Of a stretch of DNA of 64,000 nucleotides, positions 41,615 to 50,010 are shown piece after piece. A program made the position numbers and the translations under genes. Position 1 is the first letter of the stretch. Every line of letters begins with the position of its first letter. The stretch is taken from positions 3,485,501-3,549,500 of the forward strand of contig NZ_CP125380.1 of the NCBI RefSeq assembly GCF_034009455.1, read 5' to 3'. This DNA comes from Pseudomonas sp. P5_109. GTDB lineage: Bacteria > Pseudomonadota > Gammaproteobacteria > Pseudomonadales > Pseudomonadaceae. The notes beneath the pieces are model-generated. The model was not told the origin of the DNA. It saw nothing but the letters and a program-made list of their open reading frames with translations, and did not search any database.

Positions 41615-42025
41615 ATGGACCACAGCGATTTTTTCCTGTGCCGGATGGACGAATTGGCAGAAGGGCAGGCGCGTGGATTCGATCCATTGCAGCGCGGCAG
41701 GGACAGTGTCTTTGCACTGGTGCACGAGGGGCAGGTGCGGATTTATCGCAACAGTTGCCCGCATCTGGATGTGCGCCTGGAGTACCGCAAGGACCGGTTT
41801 TTGTCGGCTGATGGTCGGTTGATCGTCTGTTACGCCCACGGTGCGCAGTTTCTTCCGGGCACTGGCGAATGTGTCTACGGCCCGTGTCTGGGCCAACAGT
41901 TGGACGCGTTGCCATGGCGCCTGGAGGAGGGTTGGGTGGTGCTGCAAATGCCTGTAGCGACGGCGTTGTCAGGGTTGGTTGAGGTATCGCGTTTGGCGAT
42001 ACATCGCATCCCTACTCGCGATTAG
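41615..42025 (+). CDS. Small Rieske [2Fe-2S] ferredoxin-like protein
   Basis: A 136-residue Rieske protein with ligands C48, H50, C72 and H75 (CPH...CYAH). It has no catalytic domain, so it resembles ferredoxins of ring-hydroxylating oxygenases or a regenerating partner of an extradiol enzyme. It follows the dioxygenase gene by 9 bp and precedes the flavin monooxygenase gene by 87 bp. Its last 14 codons overlap regulatory element copy C. Its electron partner is not obvious, as no Rieske oxygenase large subunit lies in this operon. Confidence 0.85.
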   Translation: MDHSDFFLCRMDELAEGQARGFDPLQRGRDSVFALVHEGQVRIYRNSCPHLDVRLEYRKDRFLSADGRLIVCYAHGAQFLPGTGECVYGPCLGQQLDALPWRLEEGWVVLQMPVATALSGLVEVSRLAIHRIPTRD

Positions 42026-42027
42026 TC
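41985..42027 (+). promoter_or_regulatory. Shared regulatory element, copy C (inside the Rieske gene 3' end)
   Basis: TATCGCGTTTGGCGATA (41985-42001), CATCGCATCCC, then GCGATTAGTC. It lies over the end of the Rieske gene and is about 86 bp before the monooxygenase ATG, which points to a second, internal promoter. Confidence 0.7.
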
Positions 42028-42112
42028 AAATCCCTGCTTTGACGGGAAGCTGAACCTGACGACGCAGTGCCCGGCGCTGCATCGAATCACAAGAATAAAA
42101 AGTGAGTAAGCC

Positions 42113-43237
42113 ATGAGTGCAGTGAACAAAGTTCTGATCGTGGGCGGTGGTATTGGTGGTTTGTGTGCGGCCATTGCACTGCGACGCAAGGGCATTGAAG
42201 TCGATCTGATCGAACTCAAGTCAGAATGGACCGTTTACGGTGTCGGGATCATCCAGCAAAGCAACGTCGTTCGCGAAATGGCCAAGCTCGGCGTGCTCGA
42301 CGGTTATCTCGATGCGGCGTATGCCTTTGAAGATGTCGCCATCTATGGCCCGGCCGGCCAGCAATTGGCGCGTATTCCGGGCCAGCGCCTGGCGGGGCCT
42401 GCCTACCCGGCGAACGTCGGTATTTCACGTCTGGCACTGCATAAAGTCCTCAGTGAAACCGCCCTGGAGCTGGGCGCCAAAGTACGCCTGGGGCTCAGTG
42501 TGGAAACCCTGAATGACCAGGGTGACAGCGTCGACGTGTTGTTCACCGATGGCAGCCGCGGTGACTACGACCTTGTGGTGGGCGCCGATGGCTTGTTCTC
42601 CAAAGTGCGCGACCTGCTGTTTGGTGACACTTACAAACCAAGGTTTACGGGGCAATCGGTGTGGCGCTACAACTTCCCTCGCGATCCGCAAATCGATCAC
42701 CTCGCCAACTACCAGAGCGCTGAAGGTAACGCCGGCCTGGTGCCGTTGGCCGGTGACTTGATGTACCTGTTCCTCACCTCCCACGAACCGTCCAATCCCT
42801 GGATGGACCCTCAGACGCTGGCCGAGCAGATGCGTCAGCGCTTGCAAGGTTTCACCGGCCTCATTGGTCAGTTGCGTGAACAAATCACCGACAGCAGCCA
42901 AGTGGTTTACAAGCCCATGGAGGTGGTCTTCGTCAACGAGCCATGGTACCGCGGTCGTGTCCTGTTGATCGGCGACGCTGCCCATGCGACCACGCCACAT
43001 CTGGGGCAGGGCGCGGGCATGGCGATCGAAGACGCCATCGTACTCAGTGAAGAACTGACTGGCGACGGCAGCATTGAGCAGGTTCTCCAGCGCTTCATGG
43101 CGCGCCGGTTCGAGCGTTGCAAGTACATCAGCGAAAGCTCGGTGTTGGCTGGCGACAAGGAAATGCAGCACGACCGCGAGTTCGATCGGATCGGATTGGT
43201 CAAGCAGATGCTTGCGCTGACGGCCGAGCCCATTTGA
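42113..43237 (+). CDS. FAD-dependent aromatic monooxygenase (salicylate/3-hydroxybenzoate hydroxylase-like)
   Basis: A 374-residue class A flavoprotein hydroxylase. FAD motif GGGIGGLCAAIALRRKG is at residues 11-27, the DG motif is at DLVVGADGLFSKVR (near 151-164), and GD motif LLIGDAAHATTPHLGQGAGMAIEDA is near 286-310. These enzymes hydroxylate a phenolic acid with NAD(P)H and oxygen, often with decarboxylation, giving a dihydroxy ring for cleavage. That matches the dioxygenase gene upstream. It is preceded by element copy C and followed 44 bp later by the outer-membrane protein gene. Confidence 0.92.
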   Translation: MSAVNKVLIVGGGIGGLCAAIALRRKGIEVDLIELKSEWTVYGVGIIQQSNVVREMAKLGVLDGYLDAAYAFEDVAIYGPAGQQLARIPGQRLAGPAYPANVGISRLALHKVLSETALELGAKVRLGLSVETLNDQGDSVDVLFTDGSRGDYDLVVGADGLFSKVRDLLFGDTYKPRFTGQSVWRYNFPRDPQIDHLANYQSAEGNAGLVPLAGDLMYLFLTSHEPSNPWMDPQTLAEQMRQRLQGFTGLIGQLREQITDSSQVVYKPMEVVFVNEPWYRGRVLLIGDAAHATTPHLGQGAGMAIEDAIVLSEELTGDGSIEQVLQRFMARRFERCKYISESSVLAGDKEMQHDREFDRIGLVKQMLALTAEPI

Positions 43238-43281
43238 TTCACCCACAGCAGTTACCACTATAAAAACAAGAGGTTAACGCG

Positions 43282-44979
43282 ATGGTTAGTTCCACGACTG
43301 CGGTGCTTGCGCGCCGCCCGGTCTGCACGTCTGCACCCTTTGGTTTCACCTTGGCCGCTGCGCTGGTGCTGTGCAGCCAGGCTGCCCATGCCTTTCAGGT
43401 CGACACCGGTAATCCGGATTTCAACCTGCGCTGGGATAACACAGTGAAGTACAGCGCCGCATGGCGCACCCAAAACCCCAGCAGCAAACTGACCGAAGGG
43501 CAGGTGTCACTCAACCAGGACGATGGCGATCGGGCGTTCAAAAAAGGCCTGATTTCCAATCGCACGGACATCCTCTCCGAACTGGATATGTCGTTCAAGA
43601 ACGTCGGTGCGCGCGTCAGTGGTGCCGCTTGGTACGACACCGAATATCAACACGATAATGACAACGACGATCCGGCGCGTGCCAACGCCCGTTCCGTAGC
43701 CTACGACGAATTCACCGATGACACCCGTCACCTGCATGGCGGTGACGGTGAATTGCTCGATGCATTCGTGTACTGGAACGGCGAGCTGGCCGATCACGCC
43801 ACGTCCTTGCGCGCGGGCCGCCACGGCTTGATCTGGGGTGAGAGCCTGTTCTTCGGGGCCAACGGGATTGCCGGTGGCATGGGCCCGGTCGACGTGGTGA
43901 AGGCGCAGTCCGTACCCAACACCCAGTTCAAGGAAATCACCCGTCCGGTCAATCAACTGTCGGGGACTTTTCAGCTGACCGACGACGTGTCGCTCGGTGC
44001 CTACTACCAGTTGGAATGGGAAGAGACACGCCTGCCAGGTGCCGGCAGTTATTTCTCCACCAGCGACACCATTGGTGAAGGCAACGAACGCCTGATCGTG
44101 GGGGCGCCATTCCCTGCGTTTCTCGGTGGCAATCCCGGCAGTCCGGCGGCGTTCTTCCACGGCAATGACAAGGAAGCAAGAAGTTCGGGGCAGGGCGGTT
44201 TGCAGTTGAAGTACAGCGCCGAGACGGTCGAGTACGGCCTGTACGCGATCCAGTATCACGACAAAACCCCCAAGCTGTACCTCAAGCCCTCCGCCGGTGC
44301 ACCGAACTTCAGCACGGGCCAGATCGGCGAATACTACTGGGTCTACCCGGAAGACATTCGTGCCTTCGGCGCCAGTTTTTCTACCACGGTTGATGAGTAC
44401 AGCTTCGCCGGTGAAGCCTCGATGCGCTGGAACATGCCGCTGGTTTCCAACGGTCAAACCGTTCTGCCCGGGGTCGTGGCTGACAACGATGACGACGCCC
44501 TCTACGCGGTCGGCCGTACTGCCCACGTCAACCTCAACGTGCTGGCCTCGTTCGGGCCGAACTTCCTTGCCAGGGAATCGGGACTGATCGGCGAGATCGC
44601 CTGGAACCGACTGCTGAGCGTCACCAAAAACCGTGCCGCCCTCGACCCCAATGCCACCGACGACGGCCTCGGGTTCAAGGTGGTCTACACCCCGACCTAC
44701 CGCCAACTCTTCTCCGGCATCGACATCAGTTTCCCGGTTGGCCTCAGCTACTTCCCGCTGGGCAAATCGGCCGTTGTCAGCTCCTTCGGCCCGGACAACG
44801 GCGGCGACATGAACATCGGCATCACCGCCACTTACCTGGATCGCGTCACCGCCGGCCTGACCTACACGCATTACTACGGCGCCGAAGACACCAACCTCAA
44901 CGCCGCCAGCCAGTTCAATTACAAGCAATCGCTGAAAGACCGGGATTACCTGGCTTTCTCCGTCAAGACCACGTTTTAA
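43282..44979 (+). CDS. DUF1302 outer-membrane protein
   Basis: A 565-residue protein with an N-terminal signal peptide ending near the AHAF junction (about residue 37) and a long beta-rich body ending in an aromatic residue (TTF), the mark of an outer-membrane beta-barrel. It matches the DUF1302 family, usually encoded with DUF1329, a YCF48-like protein and an RND permease in clusters for uptake or trafficking of hydrophobic or aromatic substrates. It is first of this four-gene module here. A channel role is inference. Confidence 0.88.
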   Translation: MVSSTTAVLARRPVCTSAPFGFTLAAALVLCSQAAHAFQVDTGNPDFNLRWDNTVKYSAAWRTQNPSSKLTEGQVSLNQDDGDRAFKKGLISNRTDILSELDMSFKNVGARVSGAAWYDTEYQHDNDNDDPARANARSVAYDEFTDDTRHLHGGDGELLDAFVYWNGELADHATSLRAGRHGLIWGESLFFGANGIAGGMGPVDVVKAQSVPNTQFKEITRPVNQLSGTFQLTDDVSLGAYYQLEWEETRLPGAGSYFSTSDTIGEGNERLIVGAPFPAFLGGNPGSPAAFFHGNDKEARSSGQGGLQLKYSAETVEYGLYAIQYHDKTPKLYLKPSAGAPNFSTGQIGEYYWVYPEDIRAFGASFSTTVDEYSFAGEASMRWNMPLVSNGQTVLPGVVADNDDDALYAVGRTAHVNLNVLASFGPNFLARESGLIGEIAWNRLLSVTKNRAALDPNATDDGLGFKVVYTPTYRQLFSGIDISFPVGLSYFPLGKSAVVSSFGPDNGGDMNIGITATYLDRVTAGLTYTHYYGAEDTNLNAASQFNYKQSLKDRDYLAFSVKTTF

Positions 44980-44991
44980 GAGGACTTGCGC

Positions 44992-46380
44992 ATGACCCAC
45001 AACAAGAAAACCGCAGCCTTCAAGCTCAAAGCCCTTGGCTTGGCACTGCTCGGAAGCCTGGCCATTTGCAGTCAGGTGACATTGGCAGCGACGGCTGAAG
45101 ACGCGGCCAAACTGTCGAAAAACCTGACACCGTTCGGGGCCGAGCGCGCCGGTAACGCTGACGGCTCGATTCCCGCCTGGGACGGTGGCTACACCAAGGT
45201 CGACCCTTCGTTCAAAGAAGGCGGCAAGCGCAGCGACCCGTTCGCCGCTGACAAGCCGCTGTTGAGCATCACCTCGAAAAACCTGGCGCAATACGCCGGC
45301 AAACTCAGCGACGGCACCAAGGAAATGTTCAAGCGTTTCCCGGACACTTATCGCATCGACGTTTACCCGACACGGCGCACCGCCGCCGCGCCGCAATGGG
45401 TGTATGACAACACCCTGAAAAACGCCACCCGCGCCAAACTGGTGGACAGCAGCGCAGGTCCGGTACCTGAAGGCGCCTTTGGCGGCATCCCGTTTCCGAT
45501 CCCGCAAAACGGCGCCGAAGCCATGTGGAACCACGTGTTGAATTGGCGTGGCACCTCAGTGTCGATGCATTTTCGTCACTACCTGATGACTGCAGACGGC
45601 AAGCAGGTGATGACCACCGACGGCCAGGCCATTCAGGAGATGCCGTATTACTACCAGGAAGGGACGCCAGAGTCGTTTGCCGGTGACTATTGGCTGTTCC
45701 GGCTGCTCAACGTTGGTCCGCCATTACGCGCCGGCGAGCAGATCATGGGCCGCACCAACATCAACGGCGACCTGTCCCAGGCGCACGTGTACCTGACCGG
45801 CCAGCGCCGTGTGCGCAAGCTGCCCAATGCCTGCTGCGATACGCCGACACCGGCGACTGCCGGGGTGATGTCGTTCGACGAGTTGAGCGTGTTCCAGGGC
45901 CGCATGGACCGCTTCAACTGGAAACTGGTGGGTAAGCAGGAGATGTACATCCCCTACAACACCAACAAGGTGCAAACCGCCGCCAAACCTGAAGACCTGT
46001 TCCTCGCTCACCACATGAATCCCGATTACGTGCGCTGGGAATTGCATCGCGTCTGGGTCGTGGAAGCGGACCTGGCACCGGGCAAGCGTCACCAATTGCC
46101 GAAGGGCCGCTACTACCTCGATGAGGACACCTGGCAAGCCATGCTGGGCGACCGCTGGGACGCTAACGGCCAACTGGCCAAAACGTTGTGGTCGTTGCCG
46201 GCGGTACTTCCGGACCTGCCCGCGCAAGCGCAATTGTCCTCGGGCTTTTACGACCTGACCTCCGGCGCCTGGTTTATCCAGAACGTCTACACAGGCCTGC
46301 CAGAACAGTACGGCATGGTGGATCGCTACAAGGCCTCCGAATTTTCGCCGGCGGCAATGGCGGGTGCCGGGGTTCGTTGA
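44992..46380 (+). CDS. DUF1329 periplasmic/outer-membrane protein
   Basis: A 462-residue protein with a signal peptide (hydrophobic stretch about 12-30, cleavage near TLAA). It shows DUF1329 features such as NLTPFGAERAGNADGSIPAWDGG near the mature start and TVYTGLPEQYG-like sequence near the end. DUF1329 proteins have a LolB-like fold and may carry hydrophobic ligands through the periplasm. AGAGGA precedes the ATG. The gene starts 12 bp after the DUF1302 gene, so they are co-transcribed. Confidence 0.88.
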   Translation: MTHNKKTAAFKLKALGLALLGSLAICSQVTLAATAEDAAKLSKNLTPFGAERAGNADGSIPAWDGGYTKVDPSFKEGGKRSDPFAADKPLLSITSKNLAQYAGKLSDGTKEMFKRFPDTYRIDVYPTRRTAAAPQWVYDNTLKNATRAKLVDSSAGPVPEGAFGGIPFPIPQNGAEAMWNHVLNWRGTSVSMHFRHYLMTADGKQVMTTDGQAIQEMPYYYQEGTPESFAGDYWLFRLLNVGPPLRAGEQIMGRTNINGDLSQAHVYLTGQRRVRKLPNACCDTPTPATAGVMSFDELSVFQGRMDRFNWKLVGKQEMYIPYNTNKVQTAAKPEDLFLAHHMNPDYVRWELHRVWVVEADLAPGKRHQLPKGRYYLDEDTWQAMLGDRWDANGQLAKTLWSLPAVLPDLPAQAQLSSGFYDLTSGAWFIQNVYTGLPEQYGMVDRYKASEFSPAAMAGAGVR

Positions 46381-46385
46381 GACAG

Positions 46386-46417
46386 ACCGGATCGCGGTGA
46401 GTGGACCGTGATCCGGT
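46386..46417 (+). promoter_or_regulatory. Inverted repeat after the DUF1329 gene
   Basis: ACCGGATC...GATCCGGT, an 8-bp stem, lies within the 62-bp gap before the YCF48-like gene, followed by TTTC. It may act as a partial terminator or mRNA-stabilising hairpin. Confidence 0.4.
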
Positions 46418-46442
46418 TTCAAACGGTTTGTCGAGGTCGGTA

Positions 46443-47537
46443 ATGAACAGAATCTGTCAGGTGGTGGGTCGGCTCATGTGTCTTATGGCGTTGCCGTTGA
46501 GCCTGGCGCATGCCGCTGCGGTGGGCGACACGCTCGATACGCCGGCGATGCAGGCGCCGCAAGCGAAATCCGCGGTGTTGCTGGACCTGGCCCGTGCGGG
46601 TGCGCGGTTGGTGGCGGTGGGTGAGCGGGGCATCGTGCTGCTTTCCGATGACAACGGCGTGAGCTGGCGTCAAACGGCGGTACCGGTTTCCGTCAGCCTT
46701 ACGGCCGTGCAGTTCATCGACGCGAATACGGGCTGGGCCGTCGGGCATGCGGGTGTCGTATTGGTCTCCCATGACGGCGGTGAGCACTGGGCTGTGCAAC
46801 TCGATGGCCTGCGTGCTGCACAGCTAGAACTGGTAGCCGCTCGTCAGCAACTGCCTTCGGCCAACGACCAGGAAGCGGCCGCCGCGCGGGTGCAAACGGC
46901 TGAACGACTGGCCGGCGAGGGCGCTGACAAGCCGTTTCTAGCCGTGCAATTCGTGGACGCCCGACACGGCTTGATCGTGGGGGCGTATGGCCTTGCCTTT
47001 CGCACCGACGATGGCGGCGTCACTTGGCAATCCATCATGGGCAACATCGATAACCCGATGGGTGCGCACTTGTCTGCGATCACCCAACAGGGACAACACT
47101 GGTTCCTGGCGGGCGAGCAGGGCTACCTCGCTCGTTCCGACGACGCCGGTCATTCATTCGCGCAGTTGGAAAGCCCTTACACGGGCAGCTTCTTTACCGT
47201 GCAGATGCGCGATGACGGCGTCTTGCTGGTGGCCGGGTTGAAGGGCAATGCGTTTGTCTCCAGCGACCTGGGCCAGAGCTTCCAGCCTGCGCCGGTGACG
47301 ATGCCGGTGTCTTTCAGTGATGCAATCCGTACCGACGACGGCCAGTTGTTGCTGGTCAATCAGAGTGGCGCCTTGTTTCGCACCGACAACCCGCCCGGCG
47401 CAATGCTCAAGCCTATCGGCAAACCGCTCGGCAAGCCCGTCTCCAGTGTTATCCAGGCCGCCGACGGCAGCCTGACGCTGGCGGGTTTCACTGGATTGAC
47501 GCGCCTGTCGCCGTCAATCGCCAACGCTTCGGAGTGA
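46443..47537 (+). CDS. YCF48/BNR-repeat periplasmic protein
   Basis: A 364-residue secreted beta-propeller-like protein. A signal peptide ends near AHAA (about residue 25). The body has repeated motifs like SDDNGVSWRQT, SHDGGEHWAV and TDDGGVTWQS, which are BNR/Asp-box repeats of the YCF48 family. Such proteins accompany DUF1302/DUF1329 and RND partners and probably form an assembly or docking factor. ATG 46443 is chosen as the signal-peptide start; a GTG at 46401 adds only a non-family leader. It is followed 4 bp later by the RND gene. Confidence 0.87.
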   Translation: MNRICQVVGRLMCLMALPLSLAHAAAVGDTLDTPAMQAPQAKSAVLLDLARAGARLVAVGERGIVLLSDDNGVSWRQTAVPVSVSLTAVQFIDANTGWAVGHAGVVLVSHDGGEHWAVQLDGLRAAQLELVAARQQLPSANDQEAAAARVQTAERLAGEGADKPFLAVQFVDARHGLIVGAYGLAFRTDDGGVTWQSIMGNIDNPMGAHLSAITQQGQHWFLAGEQGYLARSDDAGHSFAQLESPYTGSFFTVQMRDDGVLLVAGLKGNAFVSSDLGQSFQPAPVTMPVSFSDAIRTDDGQLLLVNQSGALFRTDNPPGAMLKPIGKPLGKPVSSVIQAADGSLTLAGFTGLTRLSPSIANASE

Positions 47538-47541
47538 GGTT

Positions 47542-50010
47542 ATGAAGTCATTCGACAACGCCATGGCAAGCCTGGCGAATTTCGATCCACGCTCCGGTTC
47601 AGTGGTGGAACGCACGCTGTTCAATCACCGCCTGTGGGTCTTGTTGGTGTGTGTGTTGACGACCCTGGTATTGGGTTATCAAGCCACCCGTATCGAGCTC
47701 AATGCCAGCTTCGAAAAAATGATCCCCACGCAACAGCCCTACATTGCGAACTACCTTGAGCATCAGAAGCAGCTCACGGGTTTAGGCAACGCGCTGCGCA
47801 TCGTGGTCGCCAACAAACACGGCGATATCTACGACGCCGAGTACCTGAAAACCTTGCAGGCACTGAGTGACAAACTCTACCTGCTGCCGGGCGTCGACCG
47901 GGCGTACATGAAGTCGCTATGGACACCGGCCACGCGCTGGGTCGCCGTCACCGAAGACGGTCTCGACGGCGGCCCGGTAGTCCCGGATGACTACAGTGGC
48001 ACCGCCGCCAACCTCGATGCACTGCGGCGCAATGTGCAGCGCTCCAACGAACTCGGTCAACTGGTAGCGTTCGACCAGACCTCCAGCATCATCTACGTGC
48101 CGTTGCTGGCAACCACCTCTGACGGCAAAGCGCTGGACTACGCGGTCTTGTCCGGGCAACTGGAAGCCCTGCGCAGCACCTATCAAAGCGATGACATCGA
48201 TATTCGCATCACCGGTTTCGCGAAAAAAGTCGGTGACCTGATCGCCGGCCTGAAGCAGATCCTGCTGTTCTTCGCCGTCGCGATCCTGATCACCACCGCC
48301 GTGCTGTTCTGGTACACCCGCTGCCTGCGCAGTACGGTGCTGGTAGTGCTGTGCTCGCTGGTGGCGGTGGTCTGGCAGCTCGGACTGCTGCCATTGTTGA
48401 ATTACCAGTTAGACCCGTACTCCGTGCTGGTGCCGTTTCTGGTGTTTGCCATCGGCATGAGCCATGGCGCGCAGAAGATGAACGGCATCATGCAGGACAT
48501 CGGGCGTGGCATGCACCGGGTGGTGGCTGCGCGATTCACCTTCCGGCGCCTGTTCCTCGCCGGGCTGACAGCGCTGCTGTGCGATGCCGTAGGTTTTGCG
48601 GTGCTGATGCTGATCAAGATCCAGGTTATTCAAGACCTTGCAGTGATCGCCAGCATCGGCGTGGCGGTGCTGATCTTCACCAACCTGATTCTGCTGCCGG
48701 TCCTGCTCTCTTATGTCGGTGTGACACCGCGTGCCGCGCAACTGAGCCTCAAGAGCGAACAGGCCGAGCAAAGCGGTCAGAAGCGCCATGGGTTCTGGCG
48801 CTTTCTGGACCTGTTCACCCATCGGCGCTGGGCCAGCCTGTGCATCGCCATCAGCCTCGCCTTGGCAGCGCTCGGCTTTCTGGTCAGCCTGCAACTGAAA
48901 ATTGGTGACCTCGACGCCGGTGCGCCGGAACTGCGTGCAGACTCGCGCTACAACCAGGACGATGCTTTTCTGACCCGACATTACGGCGCGAGCAGCGACC
49001 TGTTCGCGGTGATGGTGAAAACCCCCGCCAGCAGTTGTGCGCGCTACGACATTCTGGCCAAGGTCGATGCCCTCGACTGGCAACTGCGCGCCTTGCCGGG
49101 CGTTGACTCGACCAACTCGCTGGCGTTGCTGAACCGGCGCATGCTGGTCGGGCTCAGCGAGGGCAATCCGAAGTGGTACGAGCTACAGAATAATCAGGCG
49201 ATGCTCAACATGATCACAGCCAGTGCGCCGCGGGGGTTGTACAACGAAGATTGCAGCCTGCTGACCCTGTATGCCTATCTCACCGACCACAAGGCGGAAA
49301 CCCTGACCCGCCTGGTCGAACACGTGGAAAAATTTGCCGCCGAGAACAACACCGACGAGGTGCAATTTCTTCTGGCAGCCGGTAACGCCGGCATCGAGGC
49401 GGCGACCAATATCGTGGTCAAGCAAGCCAACCGCGAGATGCTCGTCTGGGTCTACGGTGCGGTCATTGTGCTGTGCCTGATCACCTTCCGCTCCTGGCGC
49501 GCCACGCTGTGCGCGGTGATTCCGCTGATGCTCACGTCCATCCTTTGCGAAGCGTTGATGGTCTGGCTGAACATCGGTGTGAAAGTCGCCACGCTGCCGG
49601 TCATCGCCTTGGGCGTCGGCATTGGTGTCGACTATGCGTTGTACGTGATGAGCATTCTCCTGGGGCATCTGCGCCAAGGGGAAAGCCTGTCCGAAGCGTA
49701 TTACCGCGCCCTGGTTTCCACCGGCAAGGTGGTGATGCTGACCGGTATCACCCTGGCCATCGGCGTGGCGACCTGGACATTTTCACCCATCAAGTTCCAG
49801 GCCGACATGGGCGTGCTGCTGGCGTTCATGTTTGTCTGGAACATGGTTGGCGCATTGGTGTTGCTGCCGGCGTTGGCGTACTTCCTGTTACCCGCACGCA
49901 GCAAGGCGCAGGGTGCCGTTGTGCCGATGCCCAACGAGATGGGTGCCGAGAAGGCAGTGGTCGCACACGTTCAACACCTGCAAATCAAGGAGCACTGTCA
50001 TGGTCGCTGA
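47542..50010 (+). CDS. RND/MMPL-type transporter
   Basis: An 822-residue inner-membrane protein with the RND layout: one membrane segment at about 32-50, a large periplasmic loop, then blocks of five membrane segments at about 235-400, a second loop, and membrane blocks at about 635-790, with GIGVDYALYVMSIL near 700. It resembles the hydrophobe-specific MMPL proteins found with DUF1302/DUF1329/YCF48. It would use the proton gradient to move a substrate across the envelope with the three preceding gene products. The MFS gene overlaps its 3' end by 11 bp. Direction of transport unknown. Confidence 0.88.
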   Translation: MKSFDNAMASLANFDPRSGSVVERTLFNHRLWVLLVCVLTTLVLGYQATRIELNASFEKMIPTQQPYIANYLEHQKQLTGLGNALRIVVANKHGDIYDAEYLKTLQALSDKLYLLPGVDRAYMKSLWTPATRWVAVTEDGLDGGPVVPDDYSGTAANLDALRRNVQRSNELGQLVAFDQTSSIIYVPLLATTSDGKALDYAVLSGQLEALRSTYQSDDIDIRITGFAKKVGDLIAGLKQILLFFAVAILITTAVLFWYTRCLRSTVLVVLCSLVAVVWQLGLLPLLNYQLDPYSVLVPFLVFAIGMSHGAQKMNGIMQDIGRGMHRVVAARFTFRRLFLAGLTALLCDAVGFAVLMLIKIQVIQDLAVIASIGVAVLIFTNLILLPVLLSYVGVTPRAAQLSLKSEQAEQSGQKRHGFWRFLDLFTHRRWASLCIAISLALAALGFLVSLQLKIGDLDAGAPELRADSRYNQDDAFLTRHYGASSDLFAVMVKTPASSCARYDILAKVDALDWQLRALPGVDSTNSLALLNRRMLVGLSEGNPKWYELQNNQAMLNMITASAPRGLYNEDCSLLTLYAYLTDHKAETLTRLVEHVEKFAAENNTDEVQFLLAAGNAGIEAATNIVVKQANREMLVWVYGAVIVLCLITFRSWRATLCAVIPLMLTSILCEALMVWLNIGVKVATLPVIALGVGIGVDYALYVMSILLGHLRQGESLSEAYYRALVSTGKVVMLTGITLAIGVATWTFSPIKFQADMGVLLAFMFVWNMVGALVLLPALAYFLLPARSKAQGAVVPMPNEMGAEKAVVAHVQHLQIKEHCHGR

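Noticed and set aside
40478..41947. 489-residue frame on the minus strand
   Set aside because: It is antisense to the VOC and Rieske genes, whose metal ligands are intact in the plus frame.
43507..45534. 675-residue frame on the minus strand
   Set aside because: It is antisense to the DUF1302 and DUF1329 genes. Both of those have signal peptides, good ribosome binding sites and family matches; this frame has none.
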